Positions 1-9,003 of a DNA stretch of 64,000 nucleotides are shown here, one piece after another. The position numbers and the translations under genes were made by a program. A model generated the notes under the pieces. That model was not told where the DNA came from. It worked only from the letters and a program-made list of their open reading frames with translations, and searched no databases. The stretch's first letter is position 1. Every line of letters starts with the position of its first letter. Origin of the DNA: Saprospiraceae bacterium (GTDB lineage Bacteria; Bacteroidota; Bacteroidia; Chitinophagales; Saprospiraceae); assembly GCA_027488935.1 (NCBI GenBank), contig JAIYAP010000048.1:26092-90091 (forward strand), in the 5' to 3' direction.

Positions 1-127
1 TTTTAAAAGTCAACTTGGTGAAATTAAAGCCGCAAGCGAACAGCGTTATGTGTTCAAAATGCGTGTTTTAGACAAGCCTCTTAAATCCTTTTCAGATTTA
101 AACCATGTTACTGCCGATGCGGGTTAA
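1..127 (+). CDS. C-terminal end of an unidentified protein (partial)
   Basis: An open frame enters from the left window edge (codons in phase with base 2) and stops with TAA at 125-127. The roughly 41 visible residues end in SFSDLNHVTADAG and look like ordinary coding sequence, with no internal stop. It overlaps the start of the following WG-repeat gene by 11-23 bases, depending on which start that gene uses, which suggests translational coupling. No domain can be named from so short a tail. Confidence 0.45.
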   Translation, partial: FKSQLGEIKAASEQRYVFKMRVLDKPLKSFSDLNHVTADAG

Positions 128-3100
128 ATTCATTGTCTTTTGCCTGCTGCTCCAGGGTTGGTCGTTGTTTGGACAGGTCATTTTGGTATATCCAGTGCGC
201 CAAAACCATAAATGGGGGTATGCAAATGCACAGGGTAAAGTTGAAATTCAGCCCAAATATGATGCTTTCAGCGATGAATTTCTGCCCTGGAGCATGCAGC
301 TGGACAATCCGCCGCTTTCGCCGTTTCGTTTGATCGAATCGCAGGAGCGCGTGGGACTGATTGACCGGGCCTTAAAAGAAATATTGCCGTGTAAATACAA
401 GCGTATTCGGCCTTTGCAAAACCAGTATTTTGCCGTAGAAACCGATTCCTTGTTTTACATCATTGATCAGAACGGCGCTACGGTGGTCGCCGACCGATAT
501 GAGCAGATTTGTGCCATTGACAAACGATTTGAGGCCCAACCTGACTATTTTTTGGTTAAAAAAGATGGAAAATGGGGGGTAATTGACCGCAGAGGGAAAC
601 TGATTATCCCGACAGAATATGCAGCCCTGCAAACCTCTACAGGGCTGCAATTTTTTAAAGTAAAAAAGCAAAAAACGGATACCGGATGGGGCTTGATCAA
701 CCTGCAAAACAAGTTGCTATTGCCGTTTGAATACGCGGATATATTCGTGTACCAGGAAAATTTTATTGTAGTGCGCAAACCAGAGGGCTATTGGTTTGCC
801 TTGGGCGCCGATTTTAACCCTTTGATGAGTCCGGTTTGGAAAGATGTGCGGTATTTGAACCCGCACTTTGCCGTTTTAGAATCGGAAGACAAAACCATTG
901 CACCTACTTTATGGAGCATTCCGAAAGGCAGTAAAGTGATCCCGGAGGAGCGGTACGACCAATATTTGGCTTTAAACGAATCCTATTTCCTTTGCGTGCG
1001 CGATGGGCGCATGGGCATCTTGGATTCGGTGGCACGCCAAACCATTGATCCGCGATACGATTCGGTGACTTTATCGGGGGTAAATGGTTTGTTTCGCATT
1101 CGGTTGCAAAATGCCTGGGGTATTTACGAAGAGAAAAGAAACCGTCAGATCGTAGAACCGCGTTATCAGTTACTCGATTATTTCGAACGCGGCGTTGCTT
1201 TGATGATGCGGTCCAACAGTTTGGGTTTAGTGAATACCAAAGGGGAAGAAATATTGCGCGCCACCTATTCTCAAATCACCCGGGAAGCAGATACTATTAA
1301 AGCCGTTACCAGCGATGGGCGTTTGTCGCGCTTTATCCTTCGCAGCAGCGATTCGCTCGAATTGATTGAAGGACTCAACAAAGTACGCACCATATCTATT
1401 GGCAAACGTCCGCCGCAACCCTATATGGAGGCCGATTTGGCCGATCAGGATCAGCCGGGCAGTGGAAGGGAGCGATTTTACAGCATCGAATACCCGAATT
1501 ATTGTGCAAATGCGGACTCCAGTTTGCTTTGGCGGCGCAATTATATTTCCAAATGGTGGGAATTGTTAAAGCGCGCAGGCGGAAAAGAATACGTGGATAA
1601 ATCCAAATCGTACACCGATGTGATTCGGGTGCGCGCACGCATGACTGCGGCGGTTTATTCAAAAGATCAGGTAATTGCCACGCCGTTTAGTGCTTCCGTG
1701 GCGCAATTGACCTTTCGTTTGAGTAAAATGGCCTTGTACGACCTGAATAAAGCCCAATTTATCAGTGATTTTAAATATTTGGGCATTCGCGTCACCGATT
1801 TTGATGCGGGCTTGCCTTATGCTGCCTTTGTAGACCTCGATGGGCAAATGGGCCTGATCGATAATGCTGGCAAAGAATTAACAAAACCGGACGGCACGGC
1901 GCTGCGCTATACCTATATCGGCGATTTTCACGCGGGGCGCGCGCCCGTATGTGTGGGCGGGGTGCTGCGTTTGAAGGGTGGCGTGCATGCGCGGGGCGTG
2001 GGATTTCGCACCCAGTTTATGCATCGGTTCTTTTTGCGCGAGCCCGTACCTGCCCAATACACCGAAGCCGATTATGTGCGGAGTTTGGTCATTGATTCGA
2101 CCGAAACCAGTCCGGCACGTTGGGGTTATATGGATGCAAAAGGCAATGTCGTCATGGAGCCAACGCTCGACTTTGCCGGGCAGTTTTTTTCGGACAGTAC
2201 GGCCATTATCATCCAAAATGGTTTGTATGGTATGATTGATTCCAAAATGAAGTCGATTTTAGCGGCGCAGTACAAGAGTATTTTGCGGACCGGCATTCAT
2301 TATAAAATAGGTGTACCGAACACCAAAGTGTTTTATTTTAGCGACAAAGGGCATCAGATTTGCGATCCGGAATACAACAAGTACGCGGGTTTTTCGGAAG
2401 GTGCATATGCGGTAAGAAAAGATACCAAATGGGGTTTTATTGATACGAGCGGGAAGGAAATTGTGCCTTGCCGATTTGATACCGTGCGGGCTTTTTCGGG
2501 TGGCTTGGCGGCGGCAGTGGAAGGCGATGTTTGGGTATTTGTCAATAAAAAAGGTGTAACGGTGTTTAAGACCAGTTTGCCAGCGGTGCGTGCCAATGGG
2601 AAATGGAACACGCCCACCTTAGGCAACTTTAGCAATGGCCGTTGTCGGTTCAAAAACGATACCTGGTGGGGATATTACGGTCCCACGGGTGATATCGCGA
2701 TTCCGCTTGGGTATCAGGTGGCCTCCGATTTTCAGCGCGGGGTGGCCTCTGTGCAGTCCCGTGGAAAATATGGCCTCATTGATACCAGCGCAGCCTGGAT
2801 TTTAGAGCCGCTTCGATTTGAAGAAATACAGCCGTTTAATGCGGATGGTTTGGCCATTGCGCGCGAAAAAAAGGACGGTTTGTATGGCTTGATCAATACC
2901 AAAGGCGACTTGGTGACGCCGTTGAAGTACCAGCGCATCGAAAAATTTGTAAAAGGGTATGCCGTGGTCAAGGAGGCAAAAGGCTTCGGGTTAATCAATC
3001 ATTTGGGCAAAGAAGTGATCCCTGCGCAGTACGCAAAGTTGGGGCCCTTGTCGGAAGGCATTGTAGCCGCACAATTACCAGGTGCCGATGGCCGCTGGAT

Positions 3101-3644
3101 TTATGTAGACACCTTGCGGCAGCAGCTTGGCAAGCAATCGTTCAAAACCGCCACCCCGTTTAGTCGGGATTTTGCCTTGGCAGACGGTAACCTGGTCATT
3201 GGGCGCGATGGCGCGGTACAACGGGGGAGTGGTGGTAAAAACCTGTTTTTCTCGGAGGGGATTTTTGGCTTTGAATTGGGTAAAAAGCAAATTTATGCGG
3301 ATGCGAGTGGTGAAAACCTGTTTGGCCGCAGTTTTTCGGAAATTCAGGCCTATGTAAATGGCATTGGGCGTTTTCGGAAAGCGGGCAAATTGGGCGCGCT
3401 TAACCGCCGGGGCGTGTGCGTGATACAGCCCAAATTCAACTTTGTACACATCCAATCGGATGGCAATTTGATTGTACGGCCGCAACAATTATATGGATTG
3501 GCCGATAAAAAAGGTAAAATCATCATCGAGCCTCAATATGATCGCTTGGATCGTTTTCGGGGCAATGTGTTTCGGTTGGAGTTGGGGGAAAAAGTGGGGT
3601 ATGTGAAGCCGGATGGGAAATGGATTTGGGGGATGGGGAAGTGA
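105..3644 (+). CDS. WG-repeat exported protein
   Basis: Large protein (1179 aa) made mostly of WG repeats: units of about 45-50 residues with the pattern G-x-W/Y-G-h-I/V-D/N-x-x-G-x-h-h-h-P-x-x-Y/F appear from about residue 30 to the C-terminus (for example KWGYANAQGKV, KWGVIDRRGKLIIP, YGLINTKGDLVTP). The first residues form a hydrophobic signal peptide ending near LFGQ, so it is exported. ATG 105 opens the frame, but ATG 117 (MRVKFIVF) gives a more typical signal peptide and less overlap with the upstream gene. There is no T9SS sorting domain. WG-repeat proteins are assumed to be binding scaffolds; no catalytic domain is visible. A strong hairpin follows. Confidence 0.9.
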   Translation: MLLPMRVKFIVFCLLLQGWSLFGQVILVYPVRQNHKWGYANAQGKVEIQPKYDAFSDEFLPWSMQLDNPPLSPFRLIESQERVGLIDRALKEILPCKYKRIRPLQNQYFAVETDSLFYIIDQNGATVVADRYEQICAIDKRFEAQPDYFLVKKDGKWGVIDRRGKLIIPTEYAALQTSTGLQFFKVKKQKTDTGWGLINLQNKLLLPFEYADIFVYQENFIVVRKPEGYWFALGADFNPLMSPVWKDVRYLNPHFAVLESEDKTIAPTLWSIPKGSKVIPEERYDQYLALNESYFLCVRDGRMGILDSVARQTIDPRYDSVTLSGVNGLFRIRLQNAWGIYEEKRNRQIVEPRYQLLDYFERGVALMMRSNSLGLVNTKGEEILRATYSQITREADTIKAVTSDGRLSRFILRSSDSLELIEGLNKVRTISIGKRPPQPYMEADLADQDQPGSGRERFYSIEYPNYCANADSSLLWRRNYISKWWELLKRAGGKEYVDKSKSYTDVIRVRARMTAAVYSKDQVIATPFSASVAQLTFRLSKMALYDLNKAQFISDFKYLGIRVTDFDAGLPYAAFVDLDGQMGLIDNAGKELTKPDGTALRYTYIGDFHAGRAPVCVGGVLRLKGGVHARGVGFRTQFMHRFFLREPVPAQYTEADYVRSLVIDSTETSPARWGYMDAKGNVVMEPTLDFAGQFFSDSTAIIIQNGLYGMIDSKMKSILAAQYKSILRTGIHYKIGVPNTKVFYFSDKGHQICDPEYNKYAGFSEGAYAVRKDTKWGFIDTSGKEIVPCRFDTVRAFSGGLAAAVEGDVWVFVNKKGVTVFKTSLPAVRANGKWNTPTLGNFSNGRCRFKNDTWWGYYGPTGDIAIPLGYQVASDFQRGVASVQSRGKYGLIDTSAAWILEPLRFEEIQPFNADGLAIAREKKDGLYGLINTKGDLVTPLKYQRIEKFVKGYAVVKEAKGFGLINHLGKEVIPAQYAKLGPLSEGIVAAQLPGADGRWIYVDTLRQQLGKQSFKTATPFSRDFALADGNLVIGRDGAVQRGSGGKNLFFSEGIFGFELGKKQIYADASGENLFGRSFSEIQAYVNGIGRFRKAGKLGALNRRGVCVIQPKFNFVHIQSDGNLIVRPQQLYGLADKKGKIIIEPQYDRLDRFRGNVFRLELGEKVGYVKPDGKWIWGMGK

Positions 3645-3665
3645 GTTGGTTGTTAAAACCAAAAA

Positions 3666-3705
3666 CAGCCCCTACCACGAAATATCGCAGTAGGGGCCGT
3701 TTTTA
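3666..3705 (+). terminator. Rho-independent terminator after the WG-repeat gene
   Basis: GCCCCTAC at 3668-3675 pairs with GTAGGGGC at 3690-3697 and is followed by a five-base T run on the plus strand. The same hairpin recurs at 16721-16758, where it lies downstream of a minus-strand T9SS cargo gene, so this terminator belongs to a duplicated segment (see the orphan sorting domain next to it). Confidence 0.75.
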
Positions 3706-3738
3706 TCATTACATCATTGTCGCTTTCGCCGTACCGTA

Positions 3739-3897
3739 CTATTTCAGGATAATTTTTCCCGTAAAGTCCATGATTCTAAAGAAATACACGCCGGATGGCA
3801 ATTGTTTGCGCTCAAAACGGTAGCGATTTGCAATAAAGGTTTCCTCATTTACTTTTCTACCCAGGGCGTCGGTCAGGACAAAGGTTCCTTGGGTTTC
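3739..3897 (-). pseudogene. Orphan T9SS type A sorting domain fragment
   Basis: Minus-strand fragment encoding about 50 residues of a T9SS C-terminal sorting domain (FVLTDALGRKV ... RYRFERKQLPSGVYFFR ... GKIILK). It is nearly identical to the last 50 residues of the HYR-domain cargo ending at 16794, and the DNA similarity continues through the stop codon into the downstream hairpin. Upstream of about 3897 the similarity stops: the frame stays open to 3981 but has no signal peptide and no cargo domain. I read it as the 3' remnant of a lost or relocated cargo gene. The residual frame might be expressed but could not be exported on its own. Confidence 0.75.
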
Positions 3898-3998
3898 ATC
3901 GTTCCGAAAATGGCATTCATCACTATTTATTTGGTTTCCAGGGGCGAGAAATATTATTTTTGAGCGCACAAATTTATGCAATTCATTGTGCTCAAACC

Positions 3999-5120
3999 AT
4001 GCCTAAGCGGATTTCCATACGCACCAAAATGTTGCTGGCTTTTGGCCTGAACGCCTTCTTTTACGGGGTGTTGCTATACGTCAATCTGGCGCATGAAGAC
4101 CGTTATTGGGGCAATATCTTTGGCAAAAACCTGCCTATTCTGCTTTCGGAATATGTGATTGGGGCCTTGCTCATCTTCGCCTGGCTGTTTTTGGCCGAGC
4201 GCATACACGAGCAATTTGAACGCTGGTTCGGCGATGAAATCATCAGCAATGGCGGGTTTTGGCCTAACCTGGGGGCGTTGCTCTGTTTTGCTGTCGCAAA
4301 TGTAGGCGTCAACCAAGGCGGTATTCAGATCATTTATTGGCTGCAAACGTTGTTGCTGGAAAGTCCTGACTTGACCCTTCGCGAAACCACGCCTTATGCA
4401 CGCATGTCGCTCCGTTATAATGATGTGAATTACCTCATTATGTCCATGCTGGCCTATTATCTCCTAACCTATCGCCGGGTGGTCCGACGCCTTGATGAAG
4501 CCAACCTGCGTGCCGAGCATGCGCAGCGGAAGCAGGTTCAATCGCAGTTTACGCTGCTGCAAAGTCAGGTTAATCCGCATTTCTTGTTTAATAGCCTGAG
4601 CACGCTCAGCGCCCTGGCCCATACCGATGTAGAGTGCTCTGAGCAGTTTATACAGCATTTGTCGAAAGCGTACCGCTACATGCTGGAAAACCGGCAAAGC
4701 CCCACGGTGCCGTTGTGTGCGGAACTAGAATTTCTGCAGGCCTACACGTTTTTGCAACAAAAACGCTTCGGCGACAAACTGCATATTGAAACGTATATCG
4801 CCCCTGCCGAGGCGGAAGGCTACTACGTGGTGCCGCTCACCCTGCAAGCCCTTGTGGAGCGGGCCATCCGGCACAACCGAATGTCGGCAGCTTGTCCGTT
4901 GCGCATTCATATCCGCTTGCACGAGGGTGGGCTGCAGGTAGAAAATAACCGCCAGGCGCGTTATGAACCTGATTATTCGATCGGCAACTGTGATTGGCCA
5001 ACCTTTGAATCTTGTTATGCTGTTTTAACCCAGGGTAATAAAACGCCCCATGATACCAGTTCTGAAGTCAGCTGGATTACCCATGTACCCTTAATCCATC
5101 AACCGGCTGCCCATGTATAA
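3999..5120 (+). CDS. LytS-family histidine kinase paralogue with degenerate ATPase domain
   Basis: Membrane protein of 373 aa from ATG 3999 (the frame also opens at TTG 3960). Hydrophobic segments fill residues about 10-160. A His_kinase (LytS/YehU-type) domain follows, with the phospho-acceptor block QVNPHFLFNSL (His194) intact. The C-terminal HATPase region is eroded: the N-box reads LVERAIRHN, with Arg289 where the two neighbouring paralogues have Asn, and the GLGLQN glycine loop is absent. It probably cannot bind ATP and may act as a pseudokinase or heterodimer partner of the next gene, whose start it overlaps by 8 bases. Confidence 0.88.
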   Translation: MPKRISIRTKMLLAFGLNAFFYGVLLYVNLAHEDRYWGNIFGKNLPILLSEYVIGALLIFAWLFLAERIHEQFERWFGDEIISNGGFWPNLGALLCFAVANVGVNQGGIQIIYWLQTLLLESPDLTLRETTPYARMSLRYNDVNYLIMSMLAYYLLTYRRVVRRLDEANLRAEHAQRKQVQSQFTLLQSQVNPHFLFNSLSTLSALAHTDVECSEQFIQHLSKAYRYMLENRQSPTVPLCAELEFLQAYTFLQQKRFGDKLHIETYIAPAEAEGYYVVPLTLQALVERAIRHNRMSAACPLRIHIRLHEGGLQVENNRQARYEPDYSIGNCDWPTFESCYAVLTQGNKTPHDTSSEVSWITHVPLIHQPAAHV

Positions 5121-6177
5121 AGCTTTACCCCTGCGTTTCAAATGGTGGCTGTGTGTGGCCACCGTAAGTGTCTTGTATGCTGCGGTGATCTACCTGTTGG
5201 GTCACTGGCCGTCCAGTTCATCCTGGCCGCAATGGCTTTTGCAGTTTGCGATCACGGCGATCAGTTCTTTTGCCTGGCTCTGCGTATTGGAGTGGCTGTT
5301 GCTGTGCTGGCATGTGTACGACTGGCTGCATCGGTGGCGACAAAAAGGGCTGTGGTATGATGTAGCAGCGGCTTTTTTGCTGATGTTTTTATCCCTGTCG
5401 GGTGCTTATACGGCCATGCCGCTGGCCTTGCCATTTTTGAAACAGGCGGGCGCGCAACTCGATCCTGGTAATTATTTGCATTTCAAACGCGCCTATTACG
5501 GCCTGATCGCCACCCAGACCTTGTGCGGTTTTTTTATATTTTTAAGCCGTCAGTTGATTGAAAACGCCCAACAAGTAGAGGTAAAAACCGCCCAATTGGA
5601 GAAAGAAAACCTGGTTTCTCAGTTCAGCGCGCTAAAAAGCCAGGTCAATCCACATTTTTTATTCAACAGCCTGAGTATTTTAAGCTCGCTGGTCAAGCGG
5701 GACCCGGAGCTTTCGGAGCGTTTTATTGAACAGCTTTCCACGGCATATCGCTATATTTTGGAGCAAAAAGACAGCCCATTGGTAGCCTTGCAAACTGAAC
5801 TGGAATTTTTACAATCTTATACGTTTTTGTTGCGCACGCGTTTTGAGCATAAATTTGAAGTGGAAATTACCGTAGAAGCCAACACCCGACAACAGGCCCA
5901 AATCGCTCCGCTGACGCTTCAACTCTTGGTAGAAAACGCAGTGAAGCACAATCGGATGTCGGAAAAAGAACCTTTGGTGGTGTACATCCGGCAACGGGAA
6001 AAGACGCTGGAAATCCGTAATGTTTTGCGCCCGCGCGGCGAGTTGGTCAATTCCACCGGACTGGGCTTGCAAAACATCATCAATCGTTATAAGCTGCTCT
6101 GCGATGAGCCGGTGTGGGCCGGCGAGCAGGAGGGCGATTTTGTGGTTCAAATTCCGCTTTTTTACCCAACGATTTAA
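5113..6177 (+). CDS. LytS-type sensor histidine kinase
   Basis: Sensor kinase of 354 aa. Four hydrophobic segments lie within residues about 10-148, then a short coiled linker, then the His_kinase block SQVNPHFLFNSL (His181), N-box LVENAVKHN (Asn274) and glycine loop TGLGLQNI (315-322). All residues expected for autophosphorylation are present. It starts inside the end of the preceding degenerate paralogue and ends 3 bases before the next kinase, so the three are very likely co-translated. The likely target is the LytTR regulator downstream. The signal sensed cannot be told from the sequence. Confidence 0.93.
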   Translation: MYKALPLRFKWWLCVATVSVLYAAVIYLLGHWPSSSSWPQWLLQFAITAISSFAWLCVLEWLLLCWHVYDWLHRWRQKGLWYDVAAAFLLMFLSLSGAYTAMPLALPFLKQAGAQLDPGNYLHFKRAYYGLIATQTLCGFFIFLSRQLIENAQQVEVKTAQLEKENLVSQFSALKSQVNPHFLFNSLSILSSLVKRDPELSERFIEQLSTAYRYILEQKDSPLVALQTELEFLQSYTFLLRTRFEHKFEVEITVEANTRQQAQIAPLTLQLLVENAVKHNRMSEKEPLVVYIRQREKTLEIRNVLRPRGELVNSTGLGLQNIINRYKLLCDEPVWAGEQEGDFVVQIPLFYPTI

Positions 6178-6180
6178 GCC

Positions 6181-8067
6181 ATGCATTGTAGAAACGTATT
6201 TATAAGTCTGTTTTTCAGCATTTTACACTTTTCGGCTTTAGCGCAATCGCCTACGGACAGCCTCTGGCGTATTTGGCAAAACAGGGCACTGGCCGATACG
6301 GCACGCCTCAACGCAGCAAATGCCTTTTGCCAGGCGCTCATTCGGAAACACCCGGACTCTGCTTTTGCCGTAGCGCAAAGCGCCCTGGAATTAGCCTTTG
6401 AAACCCGAAACCCCAGGGCGCAAGCAAAACTCCTGACCCACGTGGGCATGTATTATCGTTTGCGCAGCCGGTTACCGGAAGCCATAAAAACCTACGAACA
6501 AACCATTCATATCCTCGAGCAATGGAACGACAAAGCTGCACTGTCGGATGCCTACCGTTATTTGGGCGATGTGTACCGCCTGCAAAGCAATTTCAACAAA
6601 GCCATTGAAAGCGTCCAGCAGTCGCTCGCGCTCGCAGAATCCATTGGAGATCAGGTGAGAATCGCCGATGCTTATGTCTGTTTTTCGACCATCAGCTACA
6701 TGAGTTCGGATAACCTGGAACAAGTGGAGGCTTACCTGCTCAAGGCCAGGCCGCTGTACGAGGCGGCGCAGAAAGAAGTAGGGCTTGTCTTTGTGTACAA
6801 CAATTTATCGCTGGTAGAATATGAGCGCAATAATTTCGACAGCGCGCTGGCGTACGTGCGAAAAGCGATTGACATACAGGAAAAAAGCGGCGACATTTTC
6901 GGATTGGCAACTTCCCTGCAAAACCGCGCTACCCTTTACGCTTCGCTCAATCGGTTTGAGGAAGCGGAACGCGATTACCTGAAAGAAGCTACAATTTTTG
7001 AACAATTGGGCGATCAGGAAGGCCTGAGCGACGCTTACGGTTCCCTCGGCAACCTTTCGCTCCAGCAGCGCCGGCCCGCCGAAGCCGTAAAATGGTGCCA
7101 AAAAGCCCTGGGGACCGCCGAGCAACTCGGCGCTTTCAACCTCAGGGAGCAGGAGGCCTGCCTTTGCCTCTCCGAAGCCTACCAGCAACTGGACAACTAC
7201 CCCAAAGCGCTGGAATATATGCAGCGCTTCGCAACCGTCAGAGACAGCCTGCGCGACCAGCAAACCGAGCAACAACTCAAGTTGCTAGAACTAGAACGCG
7301 ATAGCCTGGGGCGCGCTGCCGACGCGCTGCAAAAAGAGCAGGTATTCAACCGAACGATACAGGGAAAAAACAGAACCGTCATTGTACTCATTGCTTTTTT
7401 GGCCCTGGGTTTGCTGTTGGCCTTGGCCTTATGGACCCGAATGCTATTTTTTAAGCGTAAAACACTGGATATGCAAATACGTTCTGAGGCGATGGAAAAA
7501 CAGCGGCTACTCAACGAAATTGCGCTGCTCAAAACACAGGTCAATCCGCATTTTCTGTTCAACAGCCTGAGCATCCTGAGTTCGCTGGTGCATCAAAATG
7601 CTGAGCTGTCGGAGCAATTTATCGAGCAATTGGCTCGCTCTTACCGCTATATTTTGGAGCAAAAAGACCAGGTACTTGTATCCCTGCGCACCGAACTGGA
7701 GTTTATACAGGCGTATGCTTTTTTGCTTCAAATTCGATTTGACCATAAATTTGAACTCGACGTGGAGCTGCCCGAAAATATAATCGACCGCTATAAAATA
7801 GCGCCGCTGACTTTGCAATTGCTTGTAGAAAATGCGGTGAAGCACAACCGGATGTCGGCCAAAGAACCACTCCGCGTCCGGGTGCGTGTGGACGAAAAAT
7901 ACCTTGAAATCCGCAATGCGCTTCGCCCGCGTGGCGAACGGATTAGGTCAACGGGCATTGGCCTGCAAAATATCATCAATCGCTATGCGCTGCTGTGCGA
8001 TGAACCCGTCTGGGCGGGTGAGCAGGAGGGCGATTTTCTCGTAAAAGTACCACTGATCGAGCACTAA
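6181..8067 (+). CDS. TPR-domain LytS-type sensor histidine kinase
   Basis: Hybrid sensor of 628 aa. A signal peptide (residues 1-22, ending ALAQ) leads into a periplasmic array of TPR repeats (about 85-350), a coiled segment, one transmembrane helix (about 399-420) and a cytoplasmic LytS-type kinase with His457 in QVNPHFLFNSL, Asn551 in LVENAVKHN and the glycine loop TGIGLQNI (591-598). This architecture is common in Bacteroidota and suggests sensing of a periplasmic protein or peptide. The catalytic part closely resembles the kinase just upstream, which points to local duplication. It starts 3 bases after that gene. Confidence 0.94.
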   Translation: MHCRNVFISLFFSILHFSALAQSPTDSLWRIWQNRALADTARLNAANAFCQALIRKHPDSAFAVAQSALELAFETRNPRAQAKLLTHVGMYYRLRSRLPEAIKTYEQTIHILEQWNDKAALSDAYRYLGDVYRLQSNFNKAIESVQQSLALAESIGDQVRIADAYVCFSTISYMSSDNLEQVEAYLLKARPLYEAAQKEVGLVFVYNNLSLVEYERNNFDSALAYVRKAIDIQEKSGDIFGLATSLQNRATLYASLNRFEEAERDYLKEATIFEQLGDQEGLSDAYGSLGNLSLQQRRPAEAVKWCQKALGTAEQLGAFNLREQEACLCLSEAYQQLDNYPKALEYMQRFATVRDSLRDQQTEQQLKLLELERDSLGRAADALQKEQVFNRTIQGKNRTVIVLIAFLALGLLLALALWTRMLFFKRKTLDMQIRSEAMEKQRLLNEIALLKTQVNPHFLFNSLSILSSLVHQNAELSEQFIEQLARSYRYILEQKDQVLVSLRTELEFIQAYAFLLQIRFDHKFELDVELPENIIDRYKIAPLTLQLLVENAVKHNRMSAKEPLRVRVRVDEKYLEIRNALRPRGERIRSTGIGLQNIINRYALLCDEPVWAGEQEGDFLVKVPLIEH

Positions 8068-8142
8068 TAAAGCGTTTACGGCCGCACATTCCCATCACAA
8101 CTGTAAAGCCAACGCCCTCATTAACAATTAATTACAACAGGC

Positions 8143-8904
8143 ATGAACACCATTATCATTGAAGATGAAAACCTCACCGCCCAACGGTTGGAGGGTATGC
8201 TCAAAAAATACGACCCCAACATTAAAGTTTTGGCCGTACTACCTTCGGTGGCGGAGTCCATTCAGTGGCTGCGCAAAAACGACAGTCCCGACCTGGTATT
8301 CATGGACATTCATTTGGAGGATGATCTCTGCTTTAAGATATTTGAGTTTGCGCCCCTTACCTCGCCCGTTATTTTTACCACGGCCTACGACGAATATATG
8401 GTTAAAGCCTTTAAAGTCAATAGCATCGATTATCTCCTTAAGCCTATTAATTACCTGGAACTGATCGCGGCCCTGGATAAGTACAAAACGTTGAAAGCGC
8501 AATTTTCAAAGCCCGATTTTGATACCTTGTTGCACTATTTTGGCATAGGGGCACAGCAACCAGCGTACAAAACGCGCTTTATGATTACGGTTGGTACCAA
8601 GATCCGAAGTATTGAAGTCGGTGAAATCGCCTATTTTTATTCTGATGAAAAAATCACTTTTTTGGTTACTAAAGATGGCCAGAACCTGCCCATTGATTTT
8701 AGCCTGGACAAGCTCAGTGCAGTACTCGACCCAAAGGTATTTTTTCGTATCAGCCGCCAGTTTTTGGTTGGATTTGATGCCATACAAATAGTACATACCC
8801 ATTTCAAGGGCAAACTGAAACTCGAACTAGCCCCTAAATCGAGGTTGGAAGTGTTTGTGAGCGGCGACCGGATGACGGATTTTAAGGAGTGGCTGGGGAA
8901 GTGA
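8143..8904 (+). CDS. LytTR-family response regulator
   Basis: Response regulator of 253 aa. The receiver domain (about 1-120) shows the acidic pair in IIEDE, the phospho-acceptor Asp55 in VFMDIHL, Thr79/80 and Lys100 in LLKP. A C-terminal LytTR DNA-binding domain spans about 143-250 (TVGTKIRSIEV ... FFRISRQFLVG). It lies 75 bases after the third LytS kinase and is the only regulator in the cluster, so it is the likely shared output of the three kinases. Targets are unknown. It is followed by an ECF sigma gene on the same strand. Confidence 0.95.
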   Translation: MNTIIIEDENLTAQRLEGMLKKYDPNIKVLAVLPSVAESIQWLRKNDSPDLVFMDIHLEDDLCFKIFEFAPLTSPVIFTTAYDEYMVKAFKVNSIDYLLKPINYLELIAALDKYKTLKAQFSKPDFDTLLHYFGIGAQQPAYKTRFMITVGTKIRSIEVGEIAYFYSDEKITFLVTKDGQNLPIDFSLDKLSAVLDPKVFFRISRQFLVGFDAIQIVHTHFKGKLKLELAPKSRLEVFVSGDRMTDFKEWLGK

Positions 8905-9003
8905 TGAAGGCCACTCATCCTTCCTATTTAGCCATTCGGTAAGACCTTTTTGGTATAGTTTATAGCATGCGGGCAATTTTGTAGGGACAAAACAAAATTA
9001 GTT

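Noticed and set aside
3620..3823. Plus-strand frame sharing YHYIIVAFAVPYYFR with a frame at 16678-16878
   Set aside because: These peptides are the antisense reading of the duplicated sorting-domain end and terminator; they have no start context and no independent support.
8905..9003. Promoter of the ECF sigma gene
   Set aside because: AT-rich words are present, but no TAnnTTTG with a properly spaced TTTG could be found, so no site is claimed.
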